From Pseudooceanicola spongiae (GTDB lineage: Bacteria; Pseudomonadota; Alphaproteobacteria; Rhodobacterales; Rhodobacteraceae): a stretch of 64,000 nt of DNA. Positions within the stretch are counted from its first letter, which is position 1. Every line of letters begins with the position of its first letter. The stretch spans positions 1,286,501 through 1,350,500 of the forward strand of contig NZ_CP045201.1 of NCBI RefSeq assembly GCF_014899185.1. Direction: 5' to 3'. The notes under the pieces were generated by a model. The model had not been told where the DNA came from. It was given only the letters and a program-made list of their open reading frames with translations, and ran no database searches. Positions 49,138 through 59,975 of the stretch are shown here, one piece after another. The position numbers and the translations under genes were made by a program.

Positions 49138-50733
49138 GTGCAAGCCAGCGACGATATCTGTGACCTGCTGGTCATCGGCGGCGGCATCAACGGATGCGGC
49201 ATCGCCCGGGACGCTGCGGGGCGCGGCCTGTCGGTCACGCTGGCGGAAATGTCCGACCTCGCGTCCGCCACGTCTTCCGCCTCGACCAAGCTGTTCCACG
49301 GCGGATTGCGCTATCTCGAATACTTTGAGTTCCGGCTGGTCCGCGAAAGCCTGATCGAACGTGAAACCCTGCTGCGCGCCATGCCGCACATCAGCTGGCC
49401 GATGCGCTTTGTGCTGCCCTACCACCCCGACATGCGGTTTGAGAGTGATACGCCCACCTCCCGCCTGATGAACATTGTCATGCCGTGGATGAAGGGCCGC
49501 CGCCCTGCATGGCTGATCCGCCTCGGGCTGTTCCTCTACGACACGCTCGGCGGTCGCAAGATCCTGCCCCCGACGTCCAGCCTTGACCTGAAGACAGCGC
49601 CCGAGGGCGCGCCTCTGGAAGACCGTTTCGAGAAAGCCTTCGAGTATTCCGACTGTTGGGTCGAAGACTCCCGCCTCGTCGTCCTGAACGCCCGTGACGC
49701 CCAAGCGCGCGGCGCGACCGTCCTGACCCGCACCAAGGTCCGCTCTGCGCATCAAAGCGATGGCATCTGGCACGTCACGCTGGAAGACGTCGAAACCGGC
49801 ACCACCAGCACCGTCCACGCCCGCATGATTGTTAACGCCGGTGGGCCTTGGGTCGGCAACATCATCTCCAACACCATCCGCTCCAACAGCACCGATGGCG
49901 TGCGTCTGGTGCGCGGCAGCCATATCGTGACCCGCCGCCTGTTCGACCACGACAAGAGCTATTTCTTCCAGGGCACCGACGGGCGGATCATGTTCGCCAT
50001 TCCCTACGAGACCGACTTCACCCTGATCGGCACCACGGATCAGGAACACACCGACCCCGACGAAAAGCCCGTCTGCACGCCAGAAGAGCAGCGCTATATG
50101 GTCGATTTCGTCAACGCCTACCTGAAGCACCCGATCTCAACCGACGACATCGTCTGGAGCTATTCCGGCGTCCGCCCGCTCTATGATGACGGCGCAAGCT
50201 CGGCCACCGCCGCCACCCGCGACTATACACTGAAGGTCGACACCAGCGCCGGTGCCCCCGTGCTCAACATCTTCGGCGGCAAGATTACCACCTACCGCCG
50301 CCTCGCCGAAAGCGCGCTGGAGCTGATCGGAGACCACTTCACCGACCTGCCCGGCCCCTGGACCGCAGGGGTCGCCCTGCCCGGCGGCGATTTCCCCGTC
50401 GATGGCGTCGCGGCCCAGATCGCCAGCCTGCAACGCGACTTCGCCTTTCTGGACGATGTTTGGGCCCGCCGCCTGATCCGCGCCTATGGCACCGAAGCGC
50501 GCCAGGTCCTGAAGGGCGCGACAACCGCCGACGACCTTGGCCAGCGCTTTGGCTACAACCTGACGGCGCGCGAAGTCGACTGGCTGATGCGCTTTGAATA
50601 TGCCCGCAGCGCGCAGGATGTCCTGTGGCGCCGCTCGAAACTGGGCCTGCGACTGTCGGAGGAGGACACCGCAGAGCTTGAAACCTACATGACCGCACGT
50701 CGTGCGCAGCTTGTGTCGGAGGCCGCCGAGTAA
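49138..50733 (+). CDS. glpD: Glycerol-3-phosphate dehydrogenase (aerobic, FAD)
   Basis: A 531-residue membrane-associated flavoenzyme that oxidises glycerol 3-phosphate to dihydroxyacetone phosphate and passes electrons to quinone. FAD fold: DLLVIGGGINGCGIARDAAGRGLSVTLAE, then SSASTKLFHGGLRYLEYFEFRLVRESL. Later motifs are VNAAGPWV-like NAGGPWVGNI, YSGVRPLYDDG and NIFGGKITTYRRLAE. GTG at 49138 was chosen: it has GGGGAGGGG upstream and starts one turn before the FAD motif. A much longer frame to 48871 has no homology. Confidence 0.95.
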   Translation: MQASDDICDLLVIGGGINGCGIARDAAGRGLSVTLAEMSDLASATSSASTKLFHGGLRYLEYFEFRLVRESLIERETLLRAMPHISWPMRFVLPYHPDMRFESDTPTSRLMNIVMPWMKGRRPAWLIRLGLFLYDTLGGRKILPPTSSLDLKTAPEGAPLEDRFEKAFEYSDCWVEDSRLVVLNARDAQARGATVLTRTKVRSAHQSDGIWHVTLEDVETGTTSTVHARMIVNAGGPWVGNIISNTIRSNSTDGVRLVRGSHIVTRRLFDHDKSYFFQGTDGRIMFAIPYETDFTLIGTTDQEHTDPDEKPVCTPEEQRYMVDFVNAYLKHPISTDDIVWSYSGVRPLYDDGASSATAATRDYTLKVDTSAGAPVLNIFGGKITTYRRLAESALELIGDHFTDLPGPWTAGVALPGGDFPVDGVAAQIASLQRDFAFLDDVWARRLIRAYGTEARQVLKGATTADDLGQRFGYNLTAREVDWLMRFEYARSAQDVLWRRSKLGLRLSEEDTAELETYMTARRAQLVSEAAE

Positions 50734-50755
50734 AAACGGCCAGGAGGAGGAGGCA

Positions 50756-51841
50756 ATGACACTGAAACTTGAGGGCGTGAGCAGCGTCGTCGGCGCGACG
50801 ACGCATATCCACGACACCACGCTGACGCTGGAAAAGGGCACGATGAACGTGCTGCTGGGGCCGACCCTGTCGGGCAAGACATCCCTGATGCGTCTGATGG
50901 CCGGGCTTGATGCGCCGACCAAGGGCCGCATCCTCTGGAACGGCACCGATGTGACCGGCCAGCGCGTGCAGGACCGCCGCGTCGCCATGGTCTATCAGCA
51001 GTTCATCAACTACCCCTCGATGACCGTCTACGACAACATTGCCTCGCCCCTGCGCCTGCTCGGCATCGACAAGGCCGAGATCGACACCCGCGTCCGCGAC
51101 ACCGCTGCGCTGATGAAGCTGACCCCCATGCTGGAGCGCAAACCGCTTGAGCTGTCGGGCGGCCAGCAACAACGCTGTGCCCTCGCCCGCGCACTGGTCA
51201 AGAACGCCGGTCTGGTACTGCTTGATGAGCCCCTCGCCAACCTCGACTACAAGCTGCGTGAAGAACTGCGTGCCGAAATCCCCAAGATCTTTGAGGAATC
51301 CGGCGCGATCTTCGTCTACGCCACCACCGAACCCGAAGAAGCCCTGCTGCTCGGCGGCAATTGTGCGACGCTGTGGGAGGGCCGCGTGACCCAGTTCGGC
51401 CCCACCGCCACCGTCTATCGCAACCCCAATAACGCCACCACGGCACGCGTCTTCTCCGACCCGCCGATGAACTTCCTGCCCGTGGAAAAGCGCGGCAACC
51501 GCGTGACTTACGGCACCGCAGGCGAGATCTCTGCCGACACCCTCGCCCCCGGTCTGGCGGATGGTCGCTATATCGCCGGCTTCCGCCCCAACCACCTCAG
51601 CCTTGAGCCCCACGCCGGTGCCATCGCCTTCGACACCGCCCTCACGGTGACCGAGATCACGGGCTCCGAGACCTTCGTGCACCTCGACTATCACGGCGCC
51701 CGCTGGGTCGGTCTGATCCACGGCATCCGCAACCTCAGCCCGGGTCAGTCGCTGCCGGTCTACCTCGACGCCTCCCGCGTCTATCTCTTCGCCGAAGACG
51801 GCCAGCTCGTCGCCTCGGCGCCCTATGCGGAGGCCGCATAA
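50756..51841 (+). CDS. glpS: Glycerol ABC transporter ATP-binding protein GlpS
   Basis: A 361-residue ABC ATPase of the GlpSTPQV system. Walker A GPTLSGKTSL, Q-loop MVYQQFINYPSM, signature LSGGQQQRCALARAL and Walker B LVLLDEPLANLD are all present. The H-loop histidine is not: the position reads YATTEPEEALLL instead of VTHDQEEA. A C-terminal TOBE-like domain follows. GGAGGAGG precedes ATG 50756, and the stop overlaps glpT (TAATG). It pairs with GlpT as a heterodimer. Symbol follows Rhizobium usage. Confidence 0.9.
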   Translation: MTLKLEGVSSVVGATTHIHDTTLTLEKGTMNVLLGPTLSGKTSLMRLMAGLDAPTKGRILWNGTDVTGQRVQDRRVAMVYQQFINYPSMTVYDNIASPLRLLGIDKAEIDTRVRDTAALMKLTPMLERKPLELSGGQQQRCALARALVKNAGLVLLDEPLANLDYKLREELRAEIPKIFEESGAIFVYATTEPEEALLLGGNCATLWEGRVTQFGPTATVYRNPNNATTARVFSDPPMNFLPVEKRGNRVTYGTAGEISADTLAPGLADGRYIAGFRPNHLSLEPHAGAIAFDTALTVTEITGSETFVHLDYHGARWVGLIHGIRNLSPGQSLPVYLDASRVYLFAEDGQLVASAPYAEAA

Positions 51842-52922
51842 TGGCCAAGATCACCCTCGACAACCTCGCCCATTCCTACATGGCCAACCCAAAGGCGGAC
51901 GATGACTTCGCCCTCAAGGAACTCAACCACGACTGGGCCGATGGAGAGGCTTACGCCCTGCTCGGCTCGTCGGGCTGTGGCAAGTCCACCCTGCTCAACA
52001 TCATTTCCGGCCTGCTGATCCCCAGTCAGGGCCGGGTGCTGTTCGATGGCCGTGACGTGACCCATGCCCCGACGGCAGACCGCAACATCGCGCAGGTCTT
52101 CCAGTTTCCCGTGGTCTACGACACCATGACCGTGCGCGAAAACCTCGCCTTCCCGCTGAAGAACCGTGGCATGGACGCGGCCGAGATCGCCCGCCGGGTC
52201 CAGCGCGTCGGCAAGATGATCGACATGGAGGCGCAGCTGAACCACAAGGCGCGCGGCCTCACCGCCGACGCCAAGCAGAAGATCAGCCTTGGCCGTGGCA
52301 TGGTGCGCGAAGACGTCAACGCCCTGCTGTTCGACGAGCCCCTGACCGTCATCGACCCCCACATGAAGTGGGAGCTGCGCACCCAGCTGAAAAAGCTGCA
52401 CCACGATTTCGGCCACACGATGATCTACGTCACCCACGACCAGACCGAAGCCCTGACCTTCGCCGACAAGGTCGTCGTCATGTACGATGGCCGCGTCGTC
52501 CAGATCGGCACCCCGCAGGAGCTGTTCGAGCGCCCCGCGCATACGTTCGTTGGTTACTTCATCGGCTCGCCGGGCATGAACCTGTTCGACGCTGAGGTCG
52601 ATGGCCGCACCGCCCGCATCGCCGGAACCCCGGTTGATCTGGGCGACGCTTACGCGGGCACAGGCACCATGCAGATCGGTGTCCGCCCCGAATTCATCCG
52701 CCTCTCGACGACAGACGAGGGCATCCCCGCGCGCCTGCGCCGGGTGGAGGACGTGGGCCGCCACAAGATCCTGCGGCTTGAGGTAAACGGTCATGAAATC
52801 AACGCCATATCCGGTGAAGGTGATGTGATACCTGAAGGTGCCAACCGCATCACTTTTGCGCCCGAAGGCGTCAACGTCTACGCCAACGACTGGCGCATCT
52901 CCCCGCAAGGAAAGGCCGCCTG

Positions 52923-52923
<1 letters not shown>
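51841..52923 (+). CDS. glpT: Glycerol ABC transporter ATP-binding protein GlpT
   Basis: A 360-residue ABC ATPase, partner of GlpS. Walker A LGSSGCGKSTLL, Q-loop VFQFPVVYDTMTV, Walker B ALLFDEPLTVID and H-loop YVTHDQTEAL are good. The signature motif is degenerate: LTADAKQKISLGRGM where [14 protein letters not shown] is expected. C-terminal TOBE-type region (GVRPEFIRLS). This is not the E. coli GlpT antiporter, only a shared letter. It overlaps glpP by 1 bp. Confidence 0.9.
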
Positions 52924-54660
<1,737 letters not shown>

Positions 54661-54661
<1 letters not shown>

Positions 54662-54900
54662 TGAGTGCATTTCCACCCCGCGTTTTCATCCAAGATAAAA
54701 TCGACAAGCTTGAGGTCGGAGACGTCACCACGCTGCCCGAACTTTGCGGCGATTTCTGGGACGACATCCCCAACTCCGTGAAACCGGAAGAAGGCAAACG
54801 ATTCAAGGAGGAGGTTGCCCAGCGCCAATGGCCGAACCTTCGCCAAGTCACTGAAAGCGCGTCCGAACGCTCGGGCGACCAGCAGTACATAAGGACCTGA
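54661..54900 (+). CDS. Small soluble protein within the glycerol operon
   Basis: A 79-residue protein (MSAFPPRVFIQDKIDKLEVG start), coupled to glpQ by TGATG and ending 3 bp before the DUF2160 gene. The core TLPELCGDFWDDIPNSVKPEEGKRFKEEVAQRQWPNLR has a pattern like the small DUF1413-type domain (acidic-W-x-x-IP, then a basic helix), but that is a weak resemblance. It is not a known component of the glycerol transporter. Confidence 0.55.
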
Positions 54901-54903
54901 CCA

Positions 54904-55176
54904 ATGGCATGGATGGCATGGACATGGCCGACGGCCGCCTTCTTCCTCGTGATCGCGGCCCTGCTGCTGACCTTCACGGTGTTGGCGATCCGCTACCCCG
55001 AGACGCCGCGCACCGGCGTCCTGCAGATTGAGACGACGCGCGGCGATCGGCTGTTCATCACGCTGCTCGGTTCGGCCTTCCTCAATCTGGCCTGGCTGGG
55101 CCTTGATCTCGGCCCTCAGCCCTATGCGCTGCTTGTCTGCCTCGCCTATGCCGCAGCGGTCTTCCGCTGGGTATAG
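54904..55176 (+). CDS. DUF2160-family membrane protein of the glycerol operon
   Basis: A 90-residue protein with three hydrophobic segments (WPTAAFFLVIAALLLTFTVLAI, LFITLLGSAFLNLAWLGLDL, YALLVCLAYAAAVFRWV) and the RTGVLQIETTRGDRLFITLL segment typical of DUF2160. This family is regularly found between the permease and binding-protein genes of glpSTPQV operons. Role in transport unknown. Confidence 0.85.
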   Translation: MAWMAWTWPTAAFFLVIAALLLTFTVLAIRYPETPRTGVLQIETTRGDRLFITLLGSAFLNLAWLGLDLGPQPYALLVCLAYAAAVFRWV

Positions 55177-55257
55177 CGCCCGATACGACGATCCGAGGGC
55201 GCAGAGGAGGCACCCCGGATCACCCCACCACCACGTTCACCTTAGGGAGGAATCTAC

Positions 55258-56967
55258 ATGAACGTCCTACTGAAATCTTCCACGGCACTGGGCCTTGCCC
55301 TCTGCCTCGTCGGGGGCCCAGCGCTCGCTGACATGGAGGCGGCTAAAAAGTTTCTCGACGACGAAATCGGCGATGTCTCGACCCTTTCGCGCGCCGAAGA
55401 AGAAGCCGAGATGCAATGGTTCATCGACGCCGCCAAGCCCTATGCTGGCATGTCGATCAACGTCGTCTCCGAAACCATCACGACGCATGAATATGAATCC
55501 CAGGTCCTCGCGCCTGCGTTCACGGCCATCACCGGCATCAACATCACCCACGATCTGATCGGCGAAGGTGACGTTGTCGAGAAACTGCAAACCCAGATGC
55601 AGTCGGGCGAGAATATCTATGACGCCTATGTCAACGACAGCGATCTGATCGGCACCCACTGGCGCTACCAGCAGGTGCGCAACCTGACCGAATGGATGGC
55701 GAACGAGGGCAAGGACGTCACGTCCCCCACGCTCGACCTTGCGGATTTCATCGGCACCCAGTTCACCACTGCGCCCGATGGTGACCTCTACCAGCTGCCC
55801 GACCAGCAGTTCGCCAACCTTTACTGGTTCCGCTACGATTGGTTCAACGATCCCGACACCAAAGCCGCCTTCAAGGAAAAGTACGGCTATGAGCTCGGCG
55901 TGCCGGTCAACTGGTCTGCCTATGAAGATATCGCCGAATTCTTCACCGGACGTGAGATGGACGGCAAGAAGGTCTATGGCAACATGGACTACGGCAAGAA
56001 GGACCCCTCGCTCGGCTGGCGTTACACTGATGCGTGGATGTCCATGGCCGGTATGGGCGACAAGGGTGAACCCAACGGCCTGCCGGTCGATGAATGGGGC
56101 ATCCGCGTCAACGACAAGTCCCAGCCCACTGGCGCTTGCGTGACCCGTGGCGGTGCGACCAACTCCCCCGCAGCCGTCTATGCCGTCGACAAGGCGATCA
56201 AGTGGCTGCAGGAGTACTCTCCCCCCGCCGCAGCCGGCATGACCTTCTCTGAGGCGGGCCCCGTGCCGGCACAGGGCGAGATTGCCCAGCAGATGTTCAT
56301 GTACACGACCTTCGTGGCGCCTCTGGTCGCCTCTGACGCCGTGATGAACGAAGACGGCACGCCGAAGTGGCGTCTCGCTCCCAGCCCGCATGGCGTCTAC
56401 TGGGAAGACGGCATGAAGGTCGGCTATCAGGACGTTGGCTCCTGGACGCTGATGAAGTCGACCCCGGTGGACCGCGCACAGGCCGCATGGCTCTATGCAC
56501 AGTTCGTCACCTCCAAGACCGTGGACGTGAAGAAAGCCGATATCGGCCTGACCTTCATCCGCAACTCCACGATCGAGAGCCAGCACTTCACCGACCGCGC
56601 GCCGAAACTGGGCGGCCTGGTGGAATTCTACCGCTCCCCCGACCGTGTGCGCTGGTCCCCCACCGGTACCAACGTGCCTGACTACCCCAAGCTGGCACAG
56701 CTGTGGTGGCAGAACATCGGCGACGCCATGTCCGGTGCCAAGACCTCGCAAGAGGCTCTGGACTCGCTCTGCGCCGATATGGAAGGCGTCATGGCCCGTA
56801 TCGAACGTGCCGGCATTCAGGGTGATCTCGGCCCGGTGCTGAACGACGAACAGGATGCGTCCTACTGGCTCGACCAGCCCGGTGCCCCCAAGCCCAAGCT
56901 GGCGAACGAGGATGAAGAGCCCAAGACCGTCAGCTACGACGATCTGGTCTCCTCCTGGAACAAGTAA
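55258..56967 (+). CDS. glpV: Glycerol ABC transporter substrate-binding protein GlpV
   Basis: A 569-residue periplasmic binding protein of the extracellular family 1 type. Signal peptide TALGLALCLVGGPALA, then DMEAAKKFLDDEIG and a helical N-terminal extension (DVSTLSRAEEEAEMQWFIDAAKPY) typical of GlpV. Domain features: ITTHEYESQVLAPAFTAITGI, YVNDSDLIGTHWRY, LPDQQFANLYWFRYDWF. AGGGAGGAA precedes the ATG. A strong stem-loop follows before glpK. Confidence 0.9.
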   Translation: MNVLLKSSTALGLALCLVGGPALADMEAAKKFLDDEIGDVSTLSRAEEEAEMQWFIDAAKPYAGMSINVVSETITTHEYESQVLAPAFTAITGINITHDLIGEGDVVEKLQTQMQSGENIYDAYVNDSDLIGTHWRYQQVRNLTEWMANEGKDVTSPTLDLADFIGTQFTTAPDGDLYQLPDQQFANLYWFRYDWFNDPDTKAAFKEKYGYELGVPVNWSAYEDIAEFFTGREMDGKKVYGNMDYGKKDPSLGWRYTDAWMSMAGMGDKGEPNGLPVDEWGIRVNDKSQPTGACVTRGGATNSPAAVYAVDKAIKWLQEYSPPAAAGMTFSEAGPVPAQGEIAQQMFMYTTFVAPLVASDAVMNEDGTPKWRLAPSPHGVYWEDGMKVGYQDVGSWTLMKSTPVDRAQAAWLYAQFVTSKTVDVKKADIGLTFIRNSTIESQHFTDRAPKLGGLVEFYRSPDRVRWSPTGTNVPDYPKLAQLWWQNIGDAMSGAKTSQEALDSLCADMEGVMARIERAGIQGDLGPVLNDEQDASYWLDQPGAPKPKLANEDEEPKTVSYDDLVSSWNK

Positions 56968-56979
56968 GCCAAGCCAACC

Positions 56980-57006
56980 GGGGCGCGCGTGTCACATGCG
57001 CGCCCC
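56980..57006 (+). promoter_or_regulatory. Strong stem-loop between glpV and glpK
   Basis: A 12-bp stem, GGGGCGCGCGTG paired to CATGCGCGCCCC with one G-T pair, and a 3-nt TCA loop, 13 bp after the glpV stop. No T-run follows. This is the form of an RNA-stabilising or partly terminating hairpin, and would give more glpV mRNA than glpK mRNA, as is common after binding-protein genes. Confidence 0.65.
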
Positions 57007-57036
57007 GACCCTGACACCTACCGCGCGGAGCGACGC

Positions 57037-58527
57037 ATGAGCTATATTCTGGCCATCGACCAGGGCACCACCTCCAGCCGGGCGATCCTGTTCGACGCCC
57101 AGCTACAGGTCACCGCCAGCGCACAGGAAGAATTCCCCCAGCATTACCCGCAGTCGGGCTGGGTCGAACATGACCCCTCGGACCTGTGGTCCACCACCGC
57201 CGCCACCTGCCGCGCGGTGATTGAGCGCGCCGGGATCTCCTCCTCCGACATTGCCGCCATCGGTATCACCAACCAGCGCGAAACCACGCTGGTCTGGGAC
57301 CGCGACACCGGCAAGCCGATCCACAACGCCATCGTCTGGCAAGACCGCCGCACCGCCCCGATCTGCGCCGAGCTGCGAGACGCGGGGCACGAGGAAATGG
57401 TGTCTGAGCGCACCGGCCTGCTGCTCGACCCCTACTTCTCCGGCACCAAGCTGAAATGGCTGCTCGATAACGTCGAGGGTGCCCGCGACAAAGCCAAGGC
57501 GGGCAAGCTGATCTTCGGCACCGTCGACACCTACCTGATCTGGAAGCTCACCGGCGGCGCCTCCCATGTCACAGACGCCACCAATGCCGCGCGCACCCTG
57601 CTCTATGACATCCGCAAGGGCCGCTGGTCCCAGACCATCTGCGATCTGCTCGACATCCCCATGGAAATGCTGCCCGAGGTCCGCGATTGCGCGTCTGACT
57701 TCGGCACCACCCGTCCCGACCTCTTCGGCGGCTGCGAGCTTCCCATCCTCGGCGTTGCCGGTGATCAGCAGGCTGCCACCATTGGTCAGGCCTGTTTCCA
57801 GCCCGGTATGCTGAAATCCACCTATGGCACCGGCTGCTTTGCCCTGCTCAACACCGGCGACACGCCCGTGCGCTCCACCAACCGGCTGCTGACCACCATC
57901 GCCTACCAGCTTGACGGCAAACCGACCTATGCGCTTGAGGGCTCGATCTTCATCGCCGGGGCCGTGGTGCAATGGCTGCGCGACGGCCTCAAGATGATCC
58001 GCGAGGCCAGCGAAACCCAAGGCCTCGCTGAAAAGGCCGACGAGGGGCAGAACGTCGTCCTCGTCCCCGCCTTCACCGGTCTCGGGGCGCCCTACTGGAA
58101 TGCCGAGTGTCGCGGCGCCGTCTTCGGCCTGACCCGCAACTCCGGCCCCGAGGAGCTGGCCCGCGCCGCCCTGCAATCCGTCGGCTTCCAGACCCGCGAC
58201 CTGCTGGAGGCGATGCAGCGCGACTGGGACCGCCCCGCAGGCGGTGCCACCCTGCGCGTTGATGGCGGGATGAGCGCCTCTGACTGGGCGATGCAGTTCC
58301 TCTCCGACATCATCGGTGCCCCCGTCGACCGCCCAAAGACGCTTGAGACGACGGCGATGGGCGCGGCATGGCTCGCCGGCTACCGCGCCGGACTCTACCC
58401 AGATCAGGCAGGCTTTGCCGAGATGTGGGCGCTCGACCGTCAGTTCACCCCCGCGATGTCCGACGCCCAGCGCAGCGAAAAGTACGACGCATGGACCCGC
58501 GCCGTGGCCGCAGCCCAAGCCTTCTGA
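57037..58527 (+). CDS. glpK: Glycerol kinase
   Basis: A 496-residue kinase of the FGGY family that phosphorylates glycerol to glycerol 3-phosphate. Marks: [56 protein letters not shown]-like [31 protein letters not shown] and [17 protein letters not shown]. Start ATG 57037 has GGAG 6 nt upstream. It completes import-kinase-dehydrogenase for glycerol in one operon. Stop overlaps the next gene by 1 bp. Confidence 0.96.
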   Translation: MSYILAIDQGTTSSRAILFDAQLQVTASAQEEFPQHYPQSGWVEHDPSDLWSTTAATCRAVIERAGISSSDIAAIGITNQRETTLVWDRDTGKPIHNAIVWQDRRTAPICAELRDAGHEEMVSERTGLLLDPYFSGTKLKWLLDNVEGARDKAKAGKLIFGTVDTYLIWKLTGGASHVTDATNAARTLLYDIRKGRWSQTICDLLDIPMEMLPEVRDCASDFGTTRPDLFGGCELPILGVAGDQQAATIGQACFQPGMLKSTYGTGCFALLNTGDTPVRSTNRLLTTIAYQLDGKPTYALEGSIFIAGAVVQWLRDGLKMIREASETQGLAEKADEGQNVVLVPAFTGLGAPYWNAECRGAVFGLTRNSGPEELARAALQSVGFQTRDLLEAMQRDWDRPAGGATLRVDGGMSASDWAMQFLSDIIGAPVDRPKTLETTAMGAAWLAGYRAGLYPDQAGFAEMWALDRQFTPAMSDAQRSEKYDAWTRAVAAAQAF

Positions 58528-59642
58528 TGCAACTGCTGCTCCCCCCGCGCATCCTGTTCGGGCGCGGCGCGCTGGCGCAGGCAATGCCGCACCTGCGCGC
58601 CCTCGGCGACCGCCTGATCCTCGTCCACAGCGCCTCTGCCAGCGCCGCCCTCCCACTTGCCGACGACCTGCGCGCGCTGGGCTGCACCGTGCACACCTAC
58701 ATCGCGAAGGGAGAGCCGACCCTGCCGGGGCTGGAGGCCGCGCTCAAGACCCTGCGTCCCCACAACGCCGGGGCCGTCATCGCGCTGGGCGGCGGCTCTG
58801 CCCTAGACCTCGGCAAGGCCCTCGCAGCCCTGCTGCCCGGCACGCATCCCCCGCTCTATCATCTGGAGGTGGTCGGCGACGGTCACTCCCTCGACACTGC
58901 GCCTCTGCCCTTCGCCGCGATCCCCACGACCTCCGGCACCGGGGCCGAGGCGACAAAGAACGCGGTGATCTCCGTCCCCGATGCCCAGCGCAAGGTCAGC
59001 CTGCGCGATGACCGCATGATCGCCTGCCTCGCCGTGGTCGATCCTGCCCTCACCGAAGACGTGCCTCCCGCGATCCGCCTCGCCTCCGGCCTTGATGCCA
59101 TCACACAGGTGATCGAGCCTTACCTGTCGCGGAATGCCACCCCCCTGACCGACGCGCTCTGCCGCGATGCCATCCCCCTTGGGCTGCGCGCGCTCCGCTC
59201 CCTCATGCACACTCCCACCGAGCAGGCCTTCGGCGACATGGCCCATGTCAGCCTCTCCGGCGGCATCGCTCTGGCCAATGCTGGCCTCGGCGCGGTGCAC
59301 GGTCTGGCGGGCGTGCTTGGCGGGCGCACAGGGGCCCCCCACGGCGCGCTCTGTGGCCGTTTACTGGTGCCGGTCGTGCGCACCAACCTCGCGCGCATGC
59401 GCGGCCCCCGCGGGCCCGAGGTGCTGTCCTGGATCGCAGCCGCCTTCCCCGAAGCCCCCGACCCGCTGAGCGCGCTTGAGGCATGGATCGACGCGCAAGG
59501 CCTGCCGCGCCTTGCCGACCTCGGTGTCACCCCCGACACCCACGGCGACGTCGCCACCGAGTCCCTCGCCGCCTCCTCCATGCGCCCCAACCCCGTACAG
59601 CTCAGCGTATCGGACCTGCTTCAAATCCTCGCCAGCAGCTGA
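58527..59642 (+). CDS. Iron-containing alcohol dehydrogenase-family protein
   Basis: A 371-residue Fe-ADH/maleylacetate-reductase-like protein. NAD-binding: VIALGGGSALDLGKALAAL (GGGS-x2-D-x2-K). Then AAIPTTSGTGAEATKNAVI. Metal region: GLDAITQVIEPYLS and AVHGLAGVLGGRTGAPHG. In classical Fe-ADH the D-x3-H is DALTH; here the His is Gln, leaving Asp and two His. It overlaps glpK by 1 bp (TGATG), so it may act on a glycerol-related alcohol or aldehyde. Substrate unknown. Confidence 0.85.
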   Translation: MQLLLPPRILFGRGALAQAMPHLRALGDRLILVHSASASAALPLADDLRALGCTVHTYIAKGEPTLPGLEAALKTLRPHNAGAVIALGGGSALDLGKALAALLPGTHPPLYHLEVVGDGHSLDTAPLPFAAIPTTSGTGAEATKNAVISVPDAQRKVSLRDDRMIACLAVVDPALTEDVPPAIRLASGLDAITQVIEPYLSRNATPLTDALCRDAIPLGLRALRSLMHTPTEQAFGDMAHVSLSGGIALANAGLGAVHGLAGVLGGRTGAPHGALCGRLLVPVVRTNLARMRGPRGPEVLSWIAAAFPEAPDPLSALEAWIDAQGLPRLADLGVTPDTHGDVATESLAASSMRPNPVQLSVSDLLQILASS

Positions 59643-59975
59643 GCACCGGAGCCACATCGCGGCGAAAATCGCACCGCCCGGATACCGACGGCATACCGAC
59701 GCGATACCGACACCCCAAATCGGGCAGCTTCCCCCCCGATCAGCCTGCCCTCGCCTATACCTGAGCTTTTTACTTGTCTTCTCCGGGCCTGCCTCTCATA
59801 AAGCGGCAACACCGGTCATATCGGCGTCCTCAGCGCACTCGATCTGGCCCTCGATCCTAGCCAGCCAAGACCTTGCGAGAGACACCCCCTTCGGCCCGAC
59901 GTGACTGACGCCCCTCTCAACACAGCTTTGCCAGCGACACTTCAGACCCGTCACAAAGCTAAAAAGAGCTGCCGA
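59643..59975. other. Intergenic region between glycerol operon and isochorismate genes
   Basis: About 330 bp without a convincing gene. At 59680-59712 an 11-bp unit is repeated three times (GATACCGACGG, CATACCGACGC, CGATACCGACA). At 59924 and 59954 AGCTTTG and CAAAGCT form a 7-bp inverted repeat with a 23-nt loop, close to the start of the next gene. A plus frame from 59901 extends the next gene by 25 codons but lacks homology. No clear iron-regulator box was found. Confidence 0.4.
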
